NCBI GenBank assembly: GCA_021613335.1
Contig: JAJTWR010000266.1
Location: 43,501 to 107,500 of the forward strand
Direction of reading: 5' to 3'
DNA length: 64,000 nt
Origin: Whitmania pigra
Taxonomy: Eukaryota; Annelida; Clitellata; Hirudinida; Haemopidae
In this document: positions 49,092 through 63,500 of the stretch, one piece after another
Layout of the letters: each line of letters opens with the position of its first letter
Numbering within the stretch: position 1 is the stretch's first letter
Made by a program: the position numbers and the translations under genes
The notes under the pieces: generated by a model
Seen by the model: only the letters and a program-made list of their open reading frames with translations
The model's database searches: none
Told to the model about the DNA's origin: nothing

Positions 49092-52000
49092 ACTTTTACA
49101 AAATCCGAGGTTATAAAATATTTAGTGGTTATATTATAATTCTCGAGGTTATTATTATTAGGATACATACTTTGAAGATTTTACATTATTATTACATAAA
49201 ATTAGACATTATAATATTTTTAGAAGTAATTTTTGAAAGAACAGCCAATAATTTGAAACAATCATAATCTACATCACTTTATAATCACGTTTATGCTTAC
49301 AATATTGTTAATTTATTATTATAAACGTTTTTTTAAATAATAAGTCTTAAATAAATAACAATAATTTAAATAACGACATAGTAATTAGATTACGGTGAAA
49401 GAATTTCGAAATTAGAAGGTAACTGTCAAAGAAATAATTGAAACCAATTATCTTATTAAATTTGTGAACAGCAAGCTTGAAGGCTTTTCATTATCTTATC
49501 TTTGGATCCAATTTAAAATGGTTTGCTTCAACTTGACCCTTATGAAACAATTAGATGATTTATTATTTGCTGGCCAACTAACTACAGGTAAAAAACTAGA
49601 AAAATAATAACCTCAAAGTTTTCTGATAACATTGGAATTTTAGACGTAACGTCCTATTCTGAACTTGTCTTGCGTTCTACGATGGCATGAAGGGTGAAGG
49701 AAGACTCGACCAGGTTTTAATAAGCAGAGAAGAGATTTTTTGAGCAAATTTATTTATCATAAAAATGAAACACAGCAAACAAACAAACAAAAACTCTTTG
49801 GGGCATCATATAGACTAGTAAACTAGCGAAGAGGTTTTACATGATATACCATAGGGATCCAGTAATCTTTTCAATAGTGGTGTGATGGGCAAGGCAGAAT
49901 GAAAGCTCTGGAAACAAAAGACGAAAAACTAGGTTTAACATTCCACGTTAATCACGGACGAGTGGCGCACAATGCACAAAAATCAATGATAATAACATAT
50001 TTATTTACTAAAAAAGTAATCAAAGAAGGCGACGTCAGGAAAAAGGTAATTACACCAGACCCATAAATACAGAGATAGAAATAGAGAAAGATTAGGGCTG
50101 CGGATTTAATCGATTTAATTCGACGTATTTTTTCAATTTATTTTTAAAATGTCAAACGAGAAGCAGTATGGGCAGCATTGTCAAATGCATTCAGAGCCTT
50201 CCATAATAGAAAACAGCGAGCATGACGGCGAACAGAAGAAAAAACAGCGAAGCCGAAGAGACGAAAACTGACTAGTTCGTTAACGCACCAACTTTACAGA
50301 TAAGTGAAAAGACCATAGCGGTACTCTTTTGATTTATTTTCCGTGATTATTTTTTAAAGAAAGCAGCATTAACATTTTTATTAAAAAAGAATATATTTGA
50401 TCAGCAATCTGCATCGAGAAATATGCATATTTGAAACGAATTATCTATGAAATTTTTTGAATCGCATCACTGGAGGAATATCTACGAACTCGATCAAGAA
50501 TAAAGATGACTTACAATATCCTGAGCGGTCATTTTATCACTACATTATCTGCCAATTACTAAAACTGATTCAGTCTTATCCATTACTTTAATTGCTTATA
50601 ACTTAATTTAAAGTTTATGTTGAGGAGATTTTGAAAAAAATATTCCGGTGGTTTTTCCAATATGCTAAACCAGGCTACGTAGAGAAAGTGAAGCTTTGAG
50701 AGAGGTATGCAAATAACCAGTTAGCTGGAGAGCCGTTCTGGACCAGCTGCTTCAAGGACCTCAAATCAGATTGTATTAGCAGCATTTCATGACCATTCAA
50801 CTATTATGCAATTGTTAATATTGCTGCCTTTTGTATATCATGCATTGCAATGTTCAACACACGATTAATATTAATAGCTATGATAAAAGTTAATATAACA
50901 ACAATATTATCATTATAGAATATGATCAGGAGGTAGAGATGTAATCAAGCATAGCTAAGTGACAACCATTTCTAAATCGAGGCGACCTTAGCACAGGGAA
51001 AGCAATCGCCATTTAAAAGCTTTGCTTCCCTATACGACTGATTACAACTTTGCAAGCCAGACATTCTATCCATGTAGACATCGCTTAGCTTACGTGAACT
51101 AAATAAAAGACTGCCTGCTGCGACCTGCAAATCCGAGAAATAGCGGCTCCATCGTCCGATCATTTTTGACGCCTTTATTGACACAAGCTATTGGGAAGAT
51201 TTGAGCTTTTTATTTAAATAACCAGTGCCCTTGGCTGTTACATTTGTAAAACAGTTTAGCCGACAAGCTCGTGCAACAATGTGATTCATAAGCCCATACA
51301 AAACCGCTTTTGTACAGCTGAGAGGAAAAACCCAATCAACCCGACAATCCCGACATTTTTCACGAATCAGAAGCAAGCTAACGAGCGTATTCAAAGCTAT
51401 CGCCATCATCCGACATCAATTATTCTAGACTGCGTTTTTCTCGTTGACAAGATATTTCCAACTTCTACCGAATATTCACAAATATAACTAACATATCAAA
51501 TATAATGAGCTGATTCTAATCAGTTGAGCAAGTATCCGTAATCAGTGGAGTAACTAGGAGGATGGGAAAAGCGCCAAATTGACACATTTAAGCTCACCAA
51601 ATTTTCAAACTGGATTCAAAATTAATAATGTTAAGGGAGGCATCAAATTATTAGTATCGTCCCGAAACCCATAGCTAGGTCTCTGTCCACAAATGTCCGC
51701 AATCTAGATAGCTTTCCACCATGTGAATTGATACAAAATGTATTTATCTGGTCAGTTGTTATTTCTTCTTATGGACCCCCGCATACTTCGCTCATGTTTT
51801 ATTTAGCAATTTTCCAAATCGTTCCCTCGTTTCTTATTCACATATCCGAGTCTAGACAATCGTTATCAACGGCTCTTCATTTGAATGATGGAAAAATGTA
51901 AAAATCACACACGAGCAGTGATTTAAGCAAAATTTATAATGACAACGATTATGAAGACGGTGATGAGATAAATATGTGGGTATCAGAACATTAATAGAAG

Positions 52001-53800
52001 CGTTTTGAAAATAATGACGATCGAGTTAAGTACTGCATAAGATTATTTACATTAACAATAACATAATTAAATTAAAAATTATAATCAAAATTTAATATCT
52101 CATACTCATTACCAGCATAACTGTTAAAATAATCCTCATTAGAGTGGCCACGATTCAATTGGCTAGTACTTTTTTTCTCAATGAATGTGTTCCGTGGATG
52201 CTCGGCCACGGCAATCAGGCTCTAAAATGAGTAGAGCGGGAGAGATGAAGCAACATCGAGGTAAGGGTAACATTTGGAGTACGTGAAAGAGGAAAACTTA
52301 AACAGCTGAAACAGTGGCTGTTGCATTCATCATTGACCGATGCTAATCTCACAGCCATCGTTATTATTACCTGACACGACCCACATAATTGACCCATTTA
52401 TGACTTAAGCACGCACGCAACAGTTACAGCTGGTAGGCTTGAGGGCTTCGTTAGACTATTACCGAGATTCAGCACCTCTATAAAATGGTTACTTTGCTGT
52501 TGAGTAGTCAGTTCATTCTGAGCCGTTCGTATCTCTGTGATTCGTCGAGAAATAACACAAGACAGTTTCTTAAATACCGGTATTGAGAAGAATAATGTCG
52601 ACAAAAGATAAAGCTGTTTCAAGTTGTCAGTGTGATGTCTGGGATACCTTAAAAGCTAGCTAGGATCACGATATTAATGAATTATGATTTACAAACATCT
52701 GTCTGACTCGCTGCTGGGATTTGTCTGGAGCTGACATCTGGAAATACGGGATTTCCCCGCAGAAGAATGTTCACTTGTTTCATGTTGGTTTGTGAATATC
52801 TTTGTTATCAGGCGAACTTTTATGCTCATTGCTCAAGGGCTATTAATATACCTATGCCAAGATAATCTGATGAAAAAAAATTTAAAATTCTTCATTATTG
52901 ACGAATTTGCCTAAAATAAATTTCTGAAGAATCGTCCACGAATGCGCAAAAATACACTCAATTTTCTCAATAACGATGATCGTTTTGTAACAACATTTAT
53001 GTCATAATTTAGCAAATACGTTGACTATGTAGATTAAATAATCATCTTTCAAAACTTCGAATTCGTGCCAATGTTTCTTTTCTCATTGGCTTAAATTTCA
53101 GTGCAAAACAATATGTTTTCTTCAACAATTTGAATTTCTTCCAAGAAGCAACATAATAAAAAAAATCGCATTTCTCTATACTTCCACAGAGCATCGAAGT
53201 CTTTCATTTGAATTTAAAGTCAACTAATAGTAGTTAATTTATAAGCGCGTTAGACGCCAAATTTTATTAATTTAAAAGTTGCAGTACTTCGACTTGATGA
53301 TAAAAGCGGAATTTAAATCCAAGATGTTAAGAGAATGAATAAAAAAAAATAAATTTGCAGACGACGAAAAATGGCGAAATGGACGGTTCTGCACATGGCA
53401 GGCATTTGATCCAGTACTAATGATGCTGCCTCGTGAAGAACTGTTCGGATGAACCGCTAGTCTTCAATGGATAAAATATCTCATAAGCCAATTACAAATT
53501 ATATCTTTGAGAATTTCTGCTTAGCGGATAGAAACGAATGCATTTTAATTTACATCGAAATATTACTATTAAAAGTATGTGCATTACTCACAAAATAAAT
53601 GTTAGAATAATTAAATGTTTGTTGATTTTTCAATGTTTACGTGACAATCACAATAATTAAAAAATAAAAGATTCTAGAAAATTTCCGGGTGCAAGCAAGT
53701 TGCGTCATGAAATTCAAAATTTCTGGTTTCAAAATAACGGATTAAATGCTCTTAAGCTCTAAAATGTTAGATATATATTCGTATGCTTTTGTTGTTTCAG
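49092..53800. other. 4.7 kb region without a convincing gene
   Basis: Upstream of the VWC-PPxY gene (-) and of the exons at 53801 (+). Frames are short. Items noted: a 41-codon frame at 50149-50271; overlapping minus frames at 50972-51409 without family signatures; ATGs in good context at 52593 and 53372 that open only short frames. It could hold regulatory DNA, untranslated exons or a non-coding RNA. Confidence 0.4.
50149..50271 (+). CDS. Small 40-residue ORF, hypothetical
   Basis: The frame begins MSNEKQYGQHCQMHSEP and ends with a basic cluster, KKKQRSRRDEN, resembling a nuclear localisation signal. The ATG has a favourable context (AAAATGT). Composition is more coding-like than its surroundings, which are AT-rich. 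It may be a small protein or a chance frame. Confidence 0.22.
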   Translation: MSNEKQYGQHCQMHSEPSIIENSEHDGEQKKKQRSRRDEN

Positions 53801-54155
53801 CTATTATCCACTCAATGTTTTGCACTGAATTATTAGGTAAATTTCAATCTTAATTGTGTTTATCCTATGATCTTGAATTCAATTGAAGTATAGCCGATAA
53901 ACTCTAGTAACATTTACTACTGCCTTTAATTGTAAACTTTGAATTAATTAATTAGAAAACTTTGGAAGCATAGTCATGGTTGATGTGTCTAAGGCTGTCC
54001 AGAGGGTTGGAAAGTTCTTGATCCAGCACAAGTTCTTCGAGAGAGACCAAAGACTGACGAGAGCAGAACTCATGCAACAGGATCCGGTTGGTCATTTTCA
54101 GAAGACTTTTCAAGTTGCTTCCACCCAGTTGATTCAACCATATGTCAATCATTGA
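53801..54155 (+). CDS. Last two exons of an unrecognised small gene (partial)
   Basis: Exon 53801-53836 follows a good acceptor (TTGTTTCAG) and ends at GTAAAT. Exon 53956-54155 follows AATTAG and runs to TGA. The phases match (G joined to AA). The joined peptide begins IIHSMFCTELLGENFGSIVM and continues with SKAVQRVGKFLIQHKFF, a charged, probably helical, stretch. No upstream exon was identified. The minus strand of 53952-54152 is also fully open, so strand is not certain. Confidence 0.35.
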
Positions 54156-54278
54156 AACATTGGAAAATGTTTAAAATATAATCTTCCAACCAAATTTTAA
54201 AATTTTGACTATTTATTGCCTTTTTGTCAGATGACTGCGTCCCTGATGCTGCTCGTTGCACTTTGTGAATAAACATTT

Positions 54279-54285
54279 AATAATA

Positions 54286-54323
<38 letters not shown>

Positions 54324-54350
54324 TTTACAATAATAATAATAATAATAATA
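54279..54350 (+). repeat. (TAA)n microsatellite
   Basis: An interrupted run of TAA/AAT units, about 20 repeats, between the small gene at 53801 and the polycystin-like gene. Confidence 0.9.
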
Positions 54351-54563
54351 TTTTATATATAATAATTATCTAACAATAATTACTTGTTCGTTTTTAAAGT
54401 AATTTGAATAATTAAGTTCTTAATTTCGCAAAATCAGCGTCCTATCACTAAGTAAGCAATATTGAGTAGCCAATAAATTAGTTTAATAAGAGATAACCAT
54501 AATTTAATTAGGTTTGAGGTAGACCGTGCTTTGTGAGGTGTTAATGATTACTTTTTAACACAG

Positions 54564-57500
54564 TATTTCATGACAAAATTTCCTGAACCACCCTTGGAAA
54601 GGCTTCCGACTATTGTGATGGGAGAATGTAGAAGGGGATTTATTCCCTGCCTAAAACGGGTTGATAAATTAATTGGCGTGAATTTCACGAGGAAGGATCT
54701 TTTCATGATCAGGGTGAAGTTTTGCGGGTTTTTGGAACAAGGTATGTGATTAGTGTTGAAATGAATGAGCGCTTAGGTGAAAGATTAGTTTCTTTTGCAC
54801 TGAGTTGTTGAGACTGAGATTATTTCAGATAATTTCTAATTAATAATTTTTGACAGCCTTTTATGGTTCGTTTGTTAGCACTTACTATCAAATCAGCTTT
54901 ACCACTTACAAAATTTTTTCATAATTCAGACAGCAGCATCTTATTACATGTGCTGGTTCACCATGCTCCTTGAACCGATGCTGGCAAAGTTTCATAGGAC
55001 TTGTCACATACCATACGTGATACCTGATCTTGCAGAGGACTACAGAGGTTTTGATTCTCAAGTCTTTGACTGTGCCTATCATAGCTTCTGTCCAGGTTAG
55101 TTGAACTCTTATCCTTCTTGAAGACTTGTTTTTAGATCAATTAGTGGATAAGTTGAAAGTCATCTGTTATAACTGATTGTCTTTCTTGAAATGATTATTA
55201 TAAATATCAATTTTAGTAAGAACTAACTTAGCTCTTAACTAGTATAGAATTCTATACTTTTGCGAGCTAGTCACCTATGTCTAGTTTTGCTAGATCCTCC
55301 GGCACATTGATAAAACATCGTCCTAGACATCCAGTTATGTAACGGATGATAAACTACAACAACATTTACATTACATCGATAGTAGCCAGAAGTAAAAGAA
55401 TAATAATTATGTTGGAGCATTACATTAATGCTACTATCTTTGCATTACTATGTATCAATTAGAAACGATGAACACCAGCTGGTATGGTAATAGCGCATTT
55501 TTAGCATTTGTAGAGTGCAATCATTAGCATCATCATTTTTATCGTCGTAGTCACCATCGCCATCATCATCTGATGCAGCATGGCTAGACCATCTTCTGTT
55601 GTAACAGTTATCATTTCCACTATTATGTTTAAATCTCGTGCCAGTCATCTCGTCAGAAGACAGCCCCAATTATTTTCAGATATTTGCAATAAATGCTATG
55701 TAATTCAGATGTAAAAATTGGGTAGTAATATTAATTTTAATTTGTGAATACTATTTCATTAACCCAGACCTTATTTATCCTTATTTATAGATCCATGCTG
55801 TGGGCTATTGAATAGAACATCTACAAGATCCAGGGATTACAAAAAAAATTTGAATCGGCCTTATGTGAGGGGCACTTCTAGGTACATATTGACTTCAATT
55901 ATTGTATCTGATGCAATGTTGCAAGCAAATTAATGCCATGATTAGAGGGATATGCTGAACAAATTCCACCCTGGGCAGAAAAATATGAAATATAACCAGA
56001 ATTTACAATATTCAAATTGCTGAAATAGTTTTGTTTAATTGCGGTTAATTGAGTTATTCAATGAGTGGTTCTGGGGCAATCGGAAATTGAAGAAGCTAAA
56101 TCGAGTAGCTTGCCATGGTGAAGTTGTCTAGAGAAGGATATCTGGAAAATTCATCGCGGCAAGATTTAACTGATTAATTTTCCCTGATCTCTAGAAAAGC
56201 CAAAAGTTAGTTAGATACTGGGATTAAGTTTTTGGTTTGCCTAAGGTTGGCATTTTTAATTAGTTGCTTATTAAAAAAACTACTATTTTCGTTTGCTTTA
56301 ATATTTTTCAATATAAATGGAAATGATTTTTTAGATACAAATCCGAGTGCAATTCGTTACCGGACTACCCGTGTGGATTTGCAGCGGGTGGTTGCAGATA
56401 TGATGCTAAAAGGAACAGGAACTTCAGAGACTTAATCGCTAATAAGTTCAATCTTACTTGTTCCTGTATTCAATATAGAAATGGATTCGTTTTTGATGGT
56501 CATTTTGGGATGTGCGTAGGTTGGAATTTTACGTTGCTGGATTTAGTTTTTTTGTAATCTGGAAAACATATAAAATCATCTAGTTTGTATAATTTGTTAA
56601 AAGAATCCATTGTTCTGGAAGTTGCACGCCCATTTCACTAATCAAGAAACTTTAATATTGAAAGGCCAAAAGGTGCTGACAATTAAGAATTTTTTTAAAC
56701 TCTATGACAAAAATTGGGAACTTAGTGCATGCAGAAATTAAGAAAATTAAGTGAATCCCTAAACACCATAACATCACATCGAATCGGATAAAGAAGGATG
56801 AAATTTTGGGGTTCAAAACCAATTCACAACTGTGCTGTGACCTCAAAGAAATGATACCCGCAACTAAGAAGTCGCAAACAAAAAGCCCTTGTAAAGATCA
56901 AATAATTCCCTTGCGATTTTGCATAGTTAACCTTATTTCGATGCATTTTCTAAACCAAATCATTATTGAATCACATGGAACAAGCGCACTTTGTCAATTA
57001 ACACAAGCATTCCTCGTAGCAATCAAAAAAATTGGACAAAACCACATCACTTTAACGGGGCCTGAAGTAAGCATTGAGAGCTCCAATTAGACTTTTAAAT
57101 TCATAATAACTGTATTTAGTATAAGAAGTTGATTTTCATCACCGGACTATTTTTTTTTTATTAGTAGAGAACCTTTAAAGGGGTTAGGGTGGTATATCGA
57201 ACCATATTGACCTTTAAAGTAATCAAATCTATGCTTACGTTACAGCAGAATAAGTTGGTTATTATAATGATTGTAGATTATGACGAATGCCGGCACAAAA
57301 ATTATATGTGCGAAACCCAGTCAGTTTGCAGAAACCTCGAGTCCGATTATTACTGCACTTGTTCTCTCGGTTACAAATTCAATTACAGCTTGCAGAAATG
57401 CATCAAAGATGAAAACTTCGAACTCTCAGAAATTCTTGCAGGAGATGAGAAAGTAGATATTCAAGCGATGAGAATTTCAAATCCTAAGGAATTTTTTTGT

Positions 57501-60500
57501 TAGTTCCTTCTTGGTGAATATTTAAATTATGTTAGGTGCTCGCAATAAACCGCTTTGACTTTTGGAGCTACTGTCGTGTCTAAACGGCTCGATAAATTCA
57601 CATATTCTCTACAAAATCATTTTAATGAAAATCGAGCACCTCGTTACTATTTATTTTGCGATAAATTTCTTCACATCTTTAAAATCTGTTTTTAGTGATA
57701 ACCTGGACAAGATGGCTTATCTCGTTGGTTACGTCTCTTATCAACACCTAGACTTAAAAGATCATGTTGATGTCGATTTGTTTTTATAAGTGAATCACTT
57801 ATGCAATAAAATATTTTCCTTCAAGTAGGTTTTAACAATTTTCTTAAGCAATAAGATCATGTCCCTAGAGAATTAAGTAGGTTCATGTGAATTAAAGTCT
57901 TGAGAACTAAATAGATCACAAATACATAAGTCTAGTCAGTCCATTTCTGCCTGTTCCAAGGAATTGATTTTATACTGAGTTACACAGGGTCCCAGTAATT
58001 ACATTCTAAATTTCCATAACAAATACTACAAATCATAGAATAAAATTGCCAAGAACGTTTTACGTCGCACAATTTCAAGGAATTCTCAAAGATTGAGATA
58101 GGAACTCTCACAATCTGACAAAGAAACATATGTCCTTCATATGAATAGAAAGGACAAATAAGAACTTGGAATGGTTAAAAACTGACAAACATGTGAACAA
58201 TAATCTTATTATTGAAATTGATCCAGCAAATATTTAAAAATGTGATCATTAAACACCAAAGAGAAGGTCTTCGTCCTCTTCGTGGAGAATGTTCGGTGCA
58301 TGGTCCTGCTGATCGGATGCCTGCGAAGCTTTCTTTTTCTCTTCTTGATCTCTCACCTGCACCTTTTTCCTCTGAATCTTCTTCATTCTTTACCAAAGAA
58401 ATGAAATCATATAACAAAAATGTAATGCTGTTAAGTGAATCCAAAAATTCAGAGTTTATGAGTCAATCTAAAACCCTGTGATATCAAAATTGGAAATACA
58501 AAAAATAAATGATACCTGTAAAATTCTTCTCTTTCTCTTTCGTCCAGCTCCGTCGTGATGTAATCCAGTGTGCGTTCAATGCGAGGAATGATGACTGTAC
58601 GATTGAAACGATGCATTTAAAAACTTTTGTTCTTGGCATTTGCTTTATTAGAATCTTATGCCCATGCCTAAAATTGTTCAAAAGCCACGCAAGTACTCCA
58701 AAAAGTATCATCTTGGTCGTACGGTCAATTAATTTATACATATTTATATTTATTCTGACAAACTATTCCTAATACAGTGAATAAATTTAAAAGCTTCAAA
58801 AAGTTATTATTTAAATTTTCTATTGTTCAACTTATTAAAATTAAATTAACCAACTAATTTTCTGGATTTAAAGATATTTTGCAACCAACCATAACTAAGA
58901 TCTCTTAAGTAAAGCAACTGATAATAGTAACTGTTGTTACAAACATGAAATAATAAATGGTAATTTAGGTGCCAGCACATCATCAAAGAAAATATACTTT
59001 AGGCCACCAAATGCACAACAATACATCAAGTGGCAACAAAGTAATATTGACTATTTTTGGTTTATGCAATTACCAGTGGAGACTTGAAACATTGAAAAGT
59101 GTCAAAAATTTGTTCCTACTGACCATGTTCAATGGCATTGACCCTCCTGTTTGTGACCTTGATGGCCTCATCAAGAACAATGAAGGATGTTTGGAGAGAT
59201 GCGAGATCCACCAACAGCTCGATGGCCTTCGAATAGTTCTTCTTCAATCTCTCCGTCTGTTGTCCTCCACGACCCAGGCCCAGCAGGACATTGGCTGCCA
59301 TTACATTATCAGCGTCAATCATAAGTCAAATTATAAGTTACTATATTCATTTTCTTTTAAGTCATAAAATCTTCAGAAATACATGAATACGATAAAATAT
59401 TATGATGTCCTAGTGGTAAGTTCTAAAGTTTATCATTTGTATCATGTTCACTTCATGTGGCTAGTAAGTATGTCTTCCACATATTATTTGATATTGAATT
59501 CAAAATCCAAATGCCCTTACAGTCAGGTCCATCCTGGTCACATTCAAATGTTGGCAACAAGACACCTGTCAGAAGTTGTTATCATTATGCATTAATCATT
59601 TCACTGCATTAGAACCAAACATAGCTCGAAGGAAGTTATTATAAACTTTGTATAATAAACAACAATTAAAAAAGGCAATAAAAGCACAACAAAAACCTGC
59701 AACATTGTCCTTTTTGGAACTGACTGTAACCTTTGCTTTGCTGACATTTTGCATGACCAAATGATTGAAATCCCCCATGGCAAACTTGGCCTCAGCCAGA
59801 GAAAAAGCTGCCTCTTTCATCACTTCACCCATCAACAACTTGGTCTAGATTGAATCATTGATTTGTAAACAATTCATTAAATAAACTATTAATCAATTGC
59901 TTCATCACATCTAAATTTGAATAATGAGTTCATTAGAGTTAAAAATAATTTCATATTTCTGAAAGTTTTATAGAAATGTAATCTGTGATTAAAATTTGAA
60001 TATCGAACCAACCTCAATGATCTTCTTCAAAATTTGTCTAAATCTCATTGTTAAAGCATCAGATTTCTTTTTCAATAAACTGTGACCTTTTTGAGCCCCC
60101 TTTAACCTGGTCTTCATGTTTGTCATGGCCCTGCAAATTTATTTTTTAACATAATTTTATAAACTTTTATACTTTATAAGCGACTGAAGTGATGCTATAC
60201 AAAAATGACTTAATAATGCAAATGATTAAAATGCAGGCAACAAATTCCATTTGTCTGTAAAAATACTAACATGCGAGATGGAAACACACTAATTTTGTCC
60301 TTCCCAGACATTTCGTACAATATAATATTCTACAATTCAATGAAACAGATGCAACCCCCAAAAACCAAGTAAACAAGCTGATCACGAGTGTGGTTGTGAT
60401 CGGACAAAACCAGTTGAAGCATTAGCATATTTATTAAAACATTGCAGAACCGAAATTATTTTGCAAATTGTGTTCTGTACTAGATAAATAAATTAAACAA

Positions 60501-63500
60501 TTTTTAATTATATAATTTTAAAAACAAAAATTGTTTGGTAATCGCCATGACGGTTTTCTGCTTGAATAATTACGTTAATAGATTTTTGAGTAATCTGTTC
60601 TCTTATGGATAACTTTTACTCTGCGATATTTTACGAGCTTTTACTTTATTTTTCATGTTTTACAAGTAATTTAAAATTAATCTAATCTCATAATAACTGG
60701 TTGATCCTTGACTGTTTCATGTGTTCCAGTTACCTCTTGTGTTTGTTTCAATATATCTGATGGCACTAATGAATGTAATGGCCAATTAATTCTCAAATGC
60801 GGAGTCCATAATTTCAGAAGCTTCAATTGTTCTCAAGATAGGAAGTGCCATGGGTTTTGTTCCTATTCCGTATGTGTCAATTCACCTTGGATTAGTCTTG
60901 ATAGAGATGGAGATTGCCAAAAAAGTAAAATTTCTAAAATTGTTAAAAGTCTTTATGCCCACAAATGAGCAAGATCGAAACATTTCCATGCTTTTGAGTC
61001 GATGGATTTCCGCACCTGAAAATATTTGTCAAAATATTCTCGAATTGCCATTCTTTGATGTTTGCAGTGAAATTTTCTCACGAAGAATTTGAGATAAAGA
61101 TAATCCTTGAAAATGATAAAAGCAGTATGAACTTATGGAGAAATGCTGAACGAAAGATTAGACAAGATAACTATCGTGTAGAGGTATAGAATCATTTGTT
61201 GAATAGTTAGGGCTAAAGATTTGTTTAATATTTGACATCACAATCCAAAACACCAAAAACCTATGCATAAATAAGCTCAGAATTGTTTTGCAAAATAATT
61301 TAATCCTAGATTGAAATTCGTACAGCATTCACTTTTTTATTTATTTATTGAAACCATAAGTTTCACGAGTGACCTCTAAATTAACGCCACTGTTAGATAG
61401 TAATTTATTGATATTCCAGAAATTAGTGATTGGTCTCAAATTGAAACCGGCAAGTTAATTTTAGCTTATTCAACCATCTAGGTTACGGCCATCAAAGGAG
61501 AAGATCATTATTACGATCCTACTGTTAGTTTAGGTCCGCTGCTGTCTATTTCAATGGTAAAAAATGACGAATCCGAGATCAGTTTACCAATAGAAGTTAG
61601 CATTAATATTCCAGTTTCGCAGTTCCTAGGGATTACAATTTCTATTTAGTTTTTTTTTAAGTTTTCAATTTTAGTTTCTATAAAGTTTTGTAAATTTTTA
61701 TCTTTTTAGTTTCCACATAGTTTTCACGTCATCATTGCAGTTTCTATATAGTTTAAGTTTCAATTTCAAAATTACATAAAAAAGTCACTTCTTTTTTTCT
61801 AATTTTATTAAAATTGAGTTTTTGCTTCACTCTCATTTCCAACGATCTCGACATTCTGTTTCGGCGACTTTCGCATAACGTACCAAAAACAGAAAATATT
61901 CTCTCGACATAAGCCTATGAGGTTGGTGATGCCAGATTGTCAAGAGCCATTTCTGCCAGAGAGCCATATGTGACCTGGTTATCAATTCCGTATTTCAGTG
62001 TGTTCTTATTTGATTGCTCTTTGAAGTTCAACAAGTAGCAGTCAAGTGCTGCTTGCAAAGACGTTATATTAATTAGCCCGCCGGCAAATTAAATTAAAGT
62101 TGCTCTAGGACTCAATTTACCTTCATTTAATTTTAGTAATAAATTGAAATTATTAGTTTAGCCTCCCTCTGGTACTTAATTGGAGCCAGGCATCAGTTTG
62201 GTCTTTTAGAATGACACCTGTCCAATCAGTTGTCGTTCAGCTTCCAATCAAACAGCTTAAAAACAACATTTGGAAATTCAGATTTATTCTTCGCACCAAA
62301 TACCAAATCTTCCCTGGCATGACGACCTTTACCGTCAAAACGTGTTCCTTGCGGATGGACGATTCTCTTATTTGCAACGATATACTTTCCAAGAATGTTC
62401 CGTAAGTACTTAGATTTTGCCAAGTAAGTTAATGCTGATTGTTTTTACATAATTTAAAAATTGGCATAGAGTTTTGTTATGTATCTCTGTTAATTACTAT
62501 TTATTCAGTTCTTCACACATTAAACATATTAGAATGATGTTATTAGAATGTTTTGTACGTAGATGCAATGTTGGATATATAATTCAATTATTTTAACATT
62601 TCATTTCAAGTATGAAATCAAACGACGCCTCCTTGACCTCATTTGATCTAACTCTGCCCTACATTGTAATGGCTCAGAAAAAAGTTTTGAACATGACCTT
62701 AATGGTGGAAAATGAGGAGGATGTCGAAATTGAGGTCACCATGGAGGTCATGGAAGTGTCCTGTGCATTTTGGAATGAAACTGAAAGTCAATGGGATGGA
62801 AATGATTGCTGGGTGAGTGACTAGGGTTAGGGTTAGAGCTCAATTCTATGAAGTTGTTGAACTTGTCCATAAAGTTAATATTCATTTTGTTATATAATTG
62901 ATTTTAAAGAGATACCATTTTTCTATCGCATGATTGAAGAATTAAATGACATCTAGTTTAATAATTTAAACAAATGTAAAAATAATGAATTTCTTCTTTA
63001 GGCGGTAAGGGCAGCAGACTCCACATCGATGCTCGGCACGAAATCGAAAGGCGGTCTGAAAATACTGGAAAACGTTTCATTGACTTGTCGATGTTCCCAT
63101 CTTTCTGTCTTTACGGGAATAGTGAGGTCCAGACCAGTGCCCATCAACTTTACAAACTCCATAGAAAGAATCCTCACTGCAGAGACAAAGCATCACACGA
63201 TCTTCACTTTCATCGTCATGTGGCTGACCTATTGTGTGCTAGTAATATGGGCCATGCTGAAAGGAAGGAAGGATGAGTACAGAGTGAGCTAATGAGTCAG
63301 AATTTTATTAATAATTTATTACTACATCAACTAATCAATACGTAATATTCATGCTTAGAATTATCTATCAACTTATTATTTATTTATCAAGCGATGTAAT
63401 TACGGATGTCGGTATGGTGCGTTTTATTAGTTTTCCGTGTAATATTTTATTAGTGCGTGTTTCAAAAATATTTTTTGTTGATTTTGTGGTTCTGATCCTT

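Noticed and set aside
54231..54271. ATG after a splice-like AG with a signal-peptide-like start (MTASLMLLVAL)
   Set aside because: An attractive first exon for the polycystin-like gene, but its available donors do not match the phase of the exon at 54564.
57562..57789. 75-residue frame after a possible acceptor near 57694
   Set aside because: Tried as an extra exon of the polycystin-like gene, but its phase does not follow from the exon ending at 57498.
58212..58481. 89-residue plus-strand frame
   Set aside because: It is antisense to the last exon of ATP6V1D.
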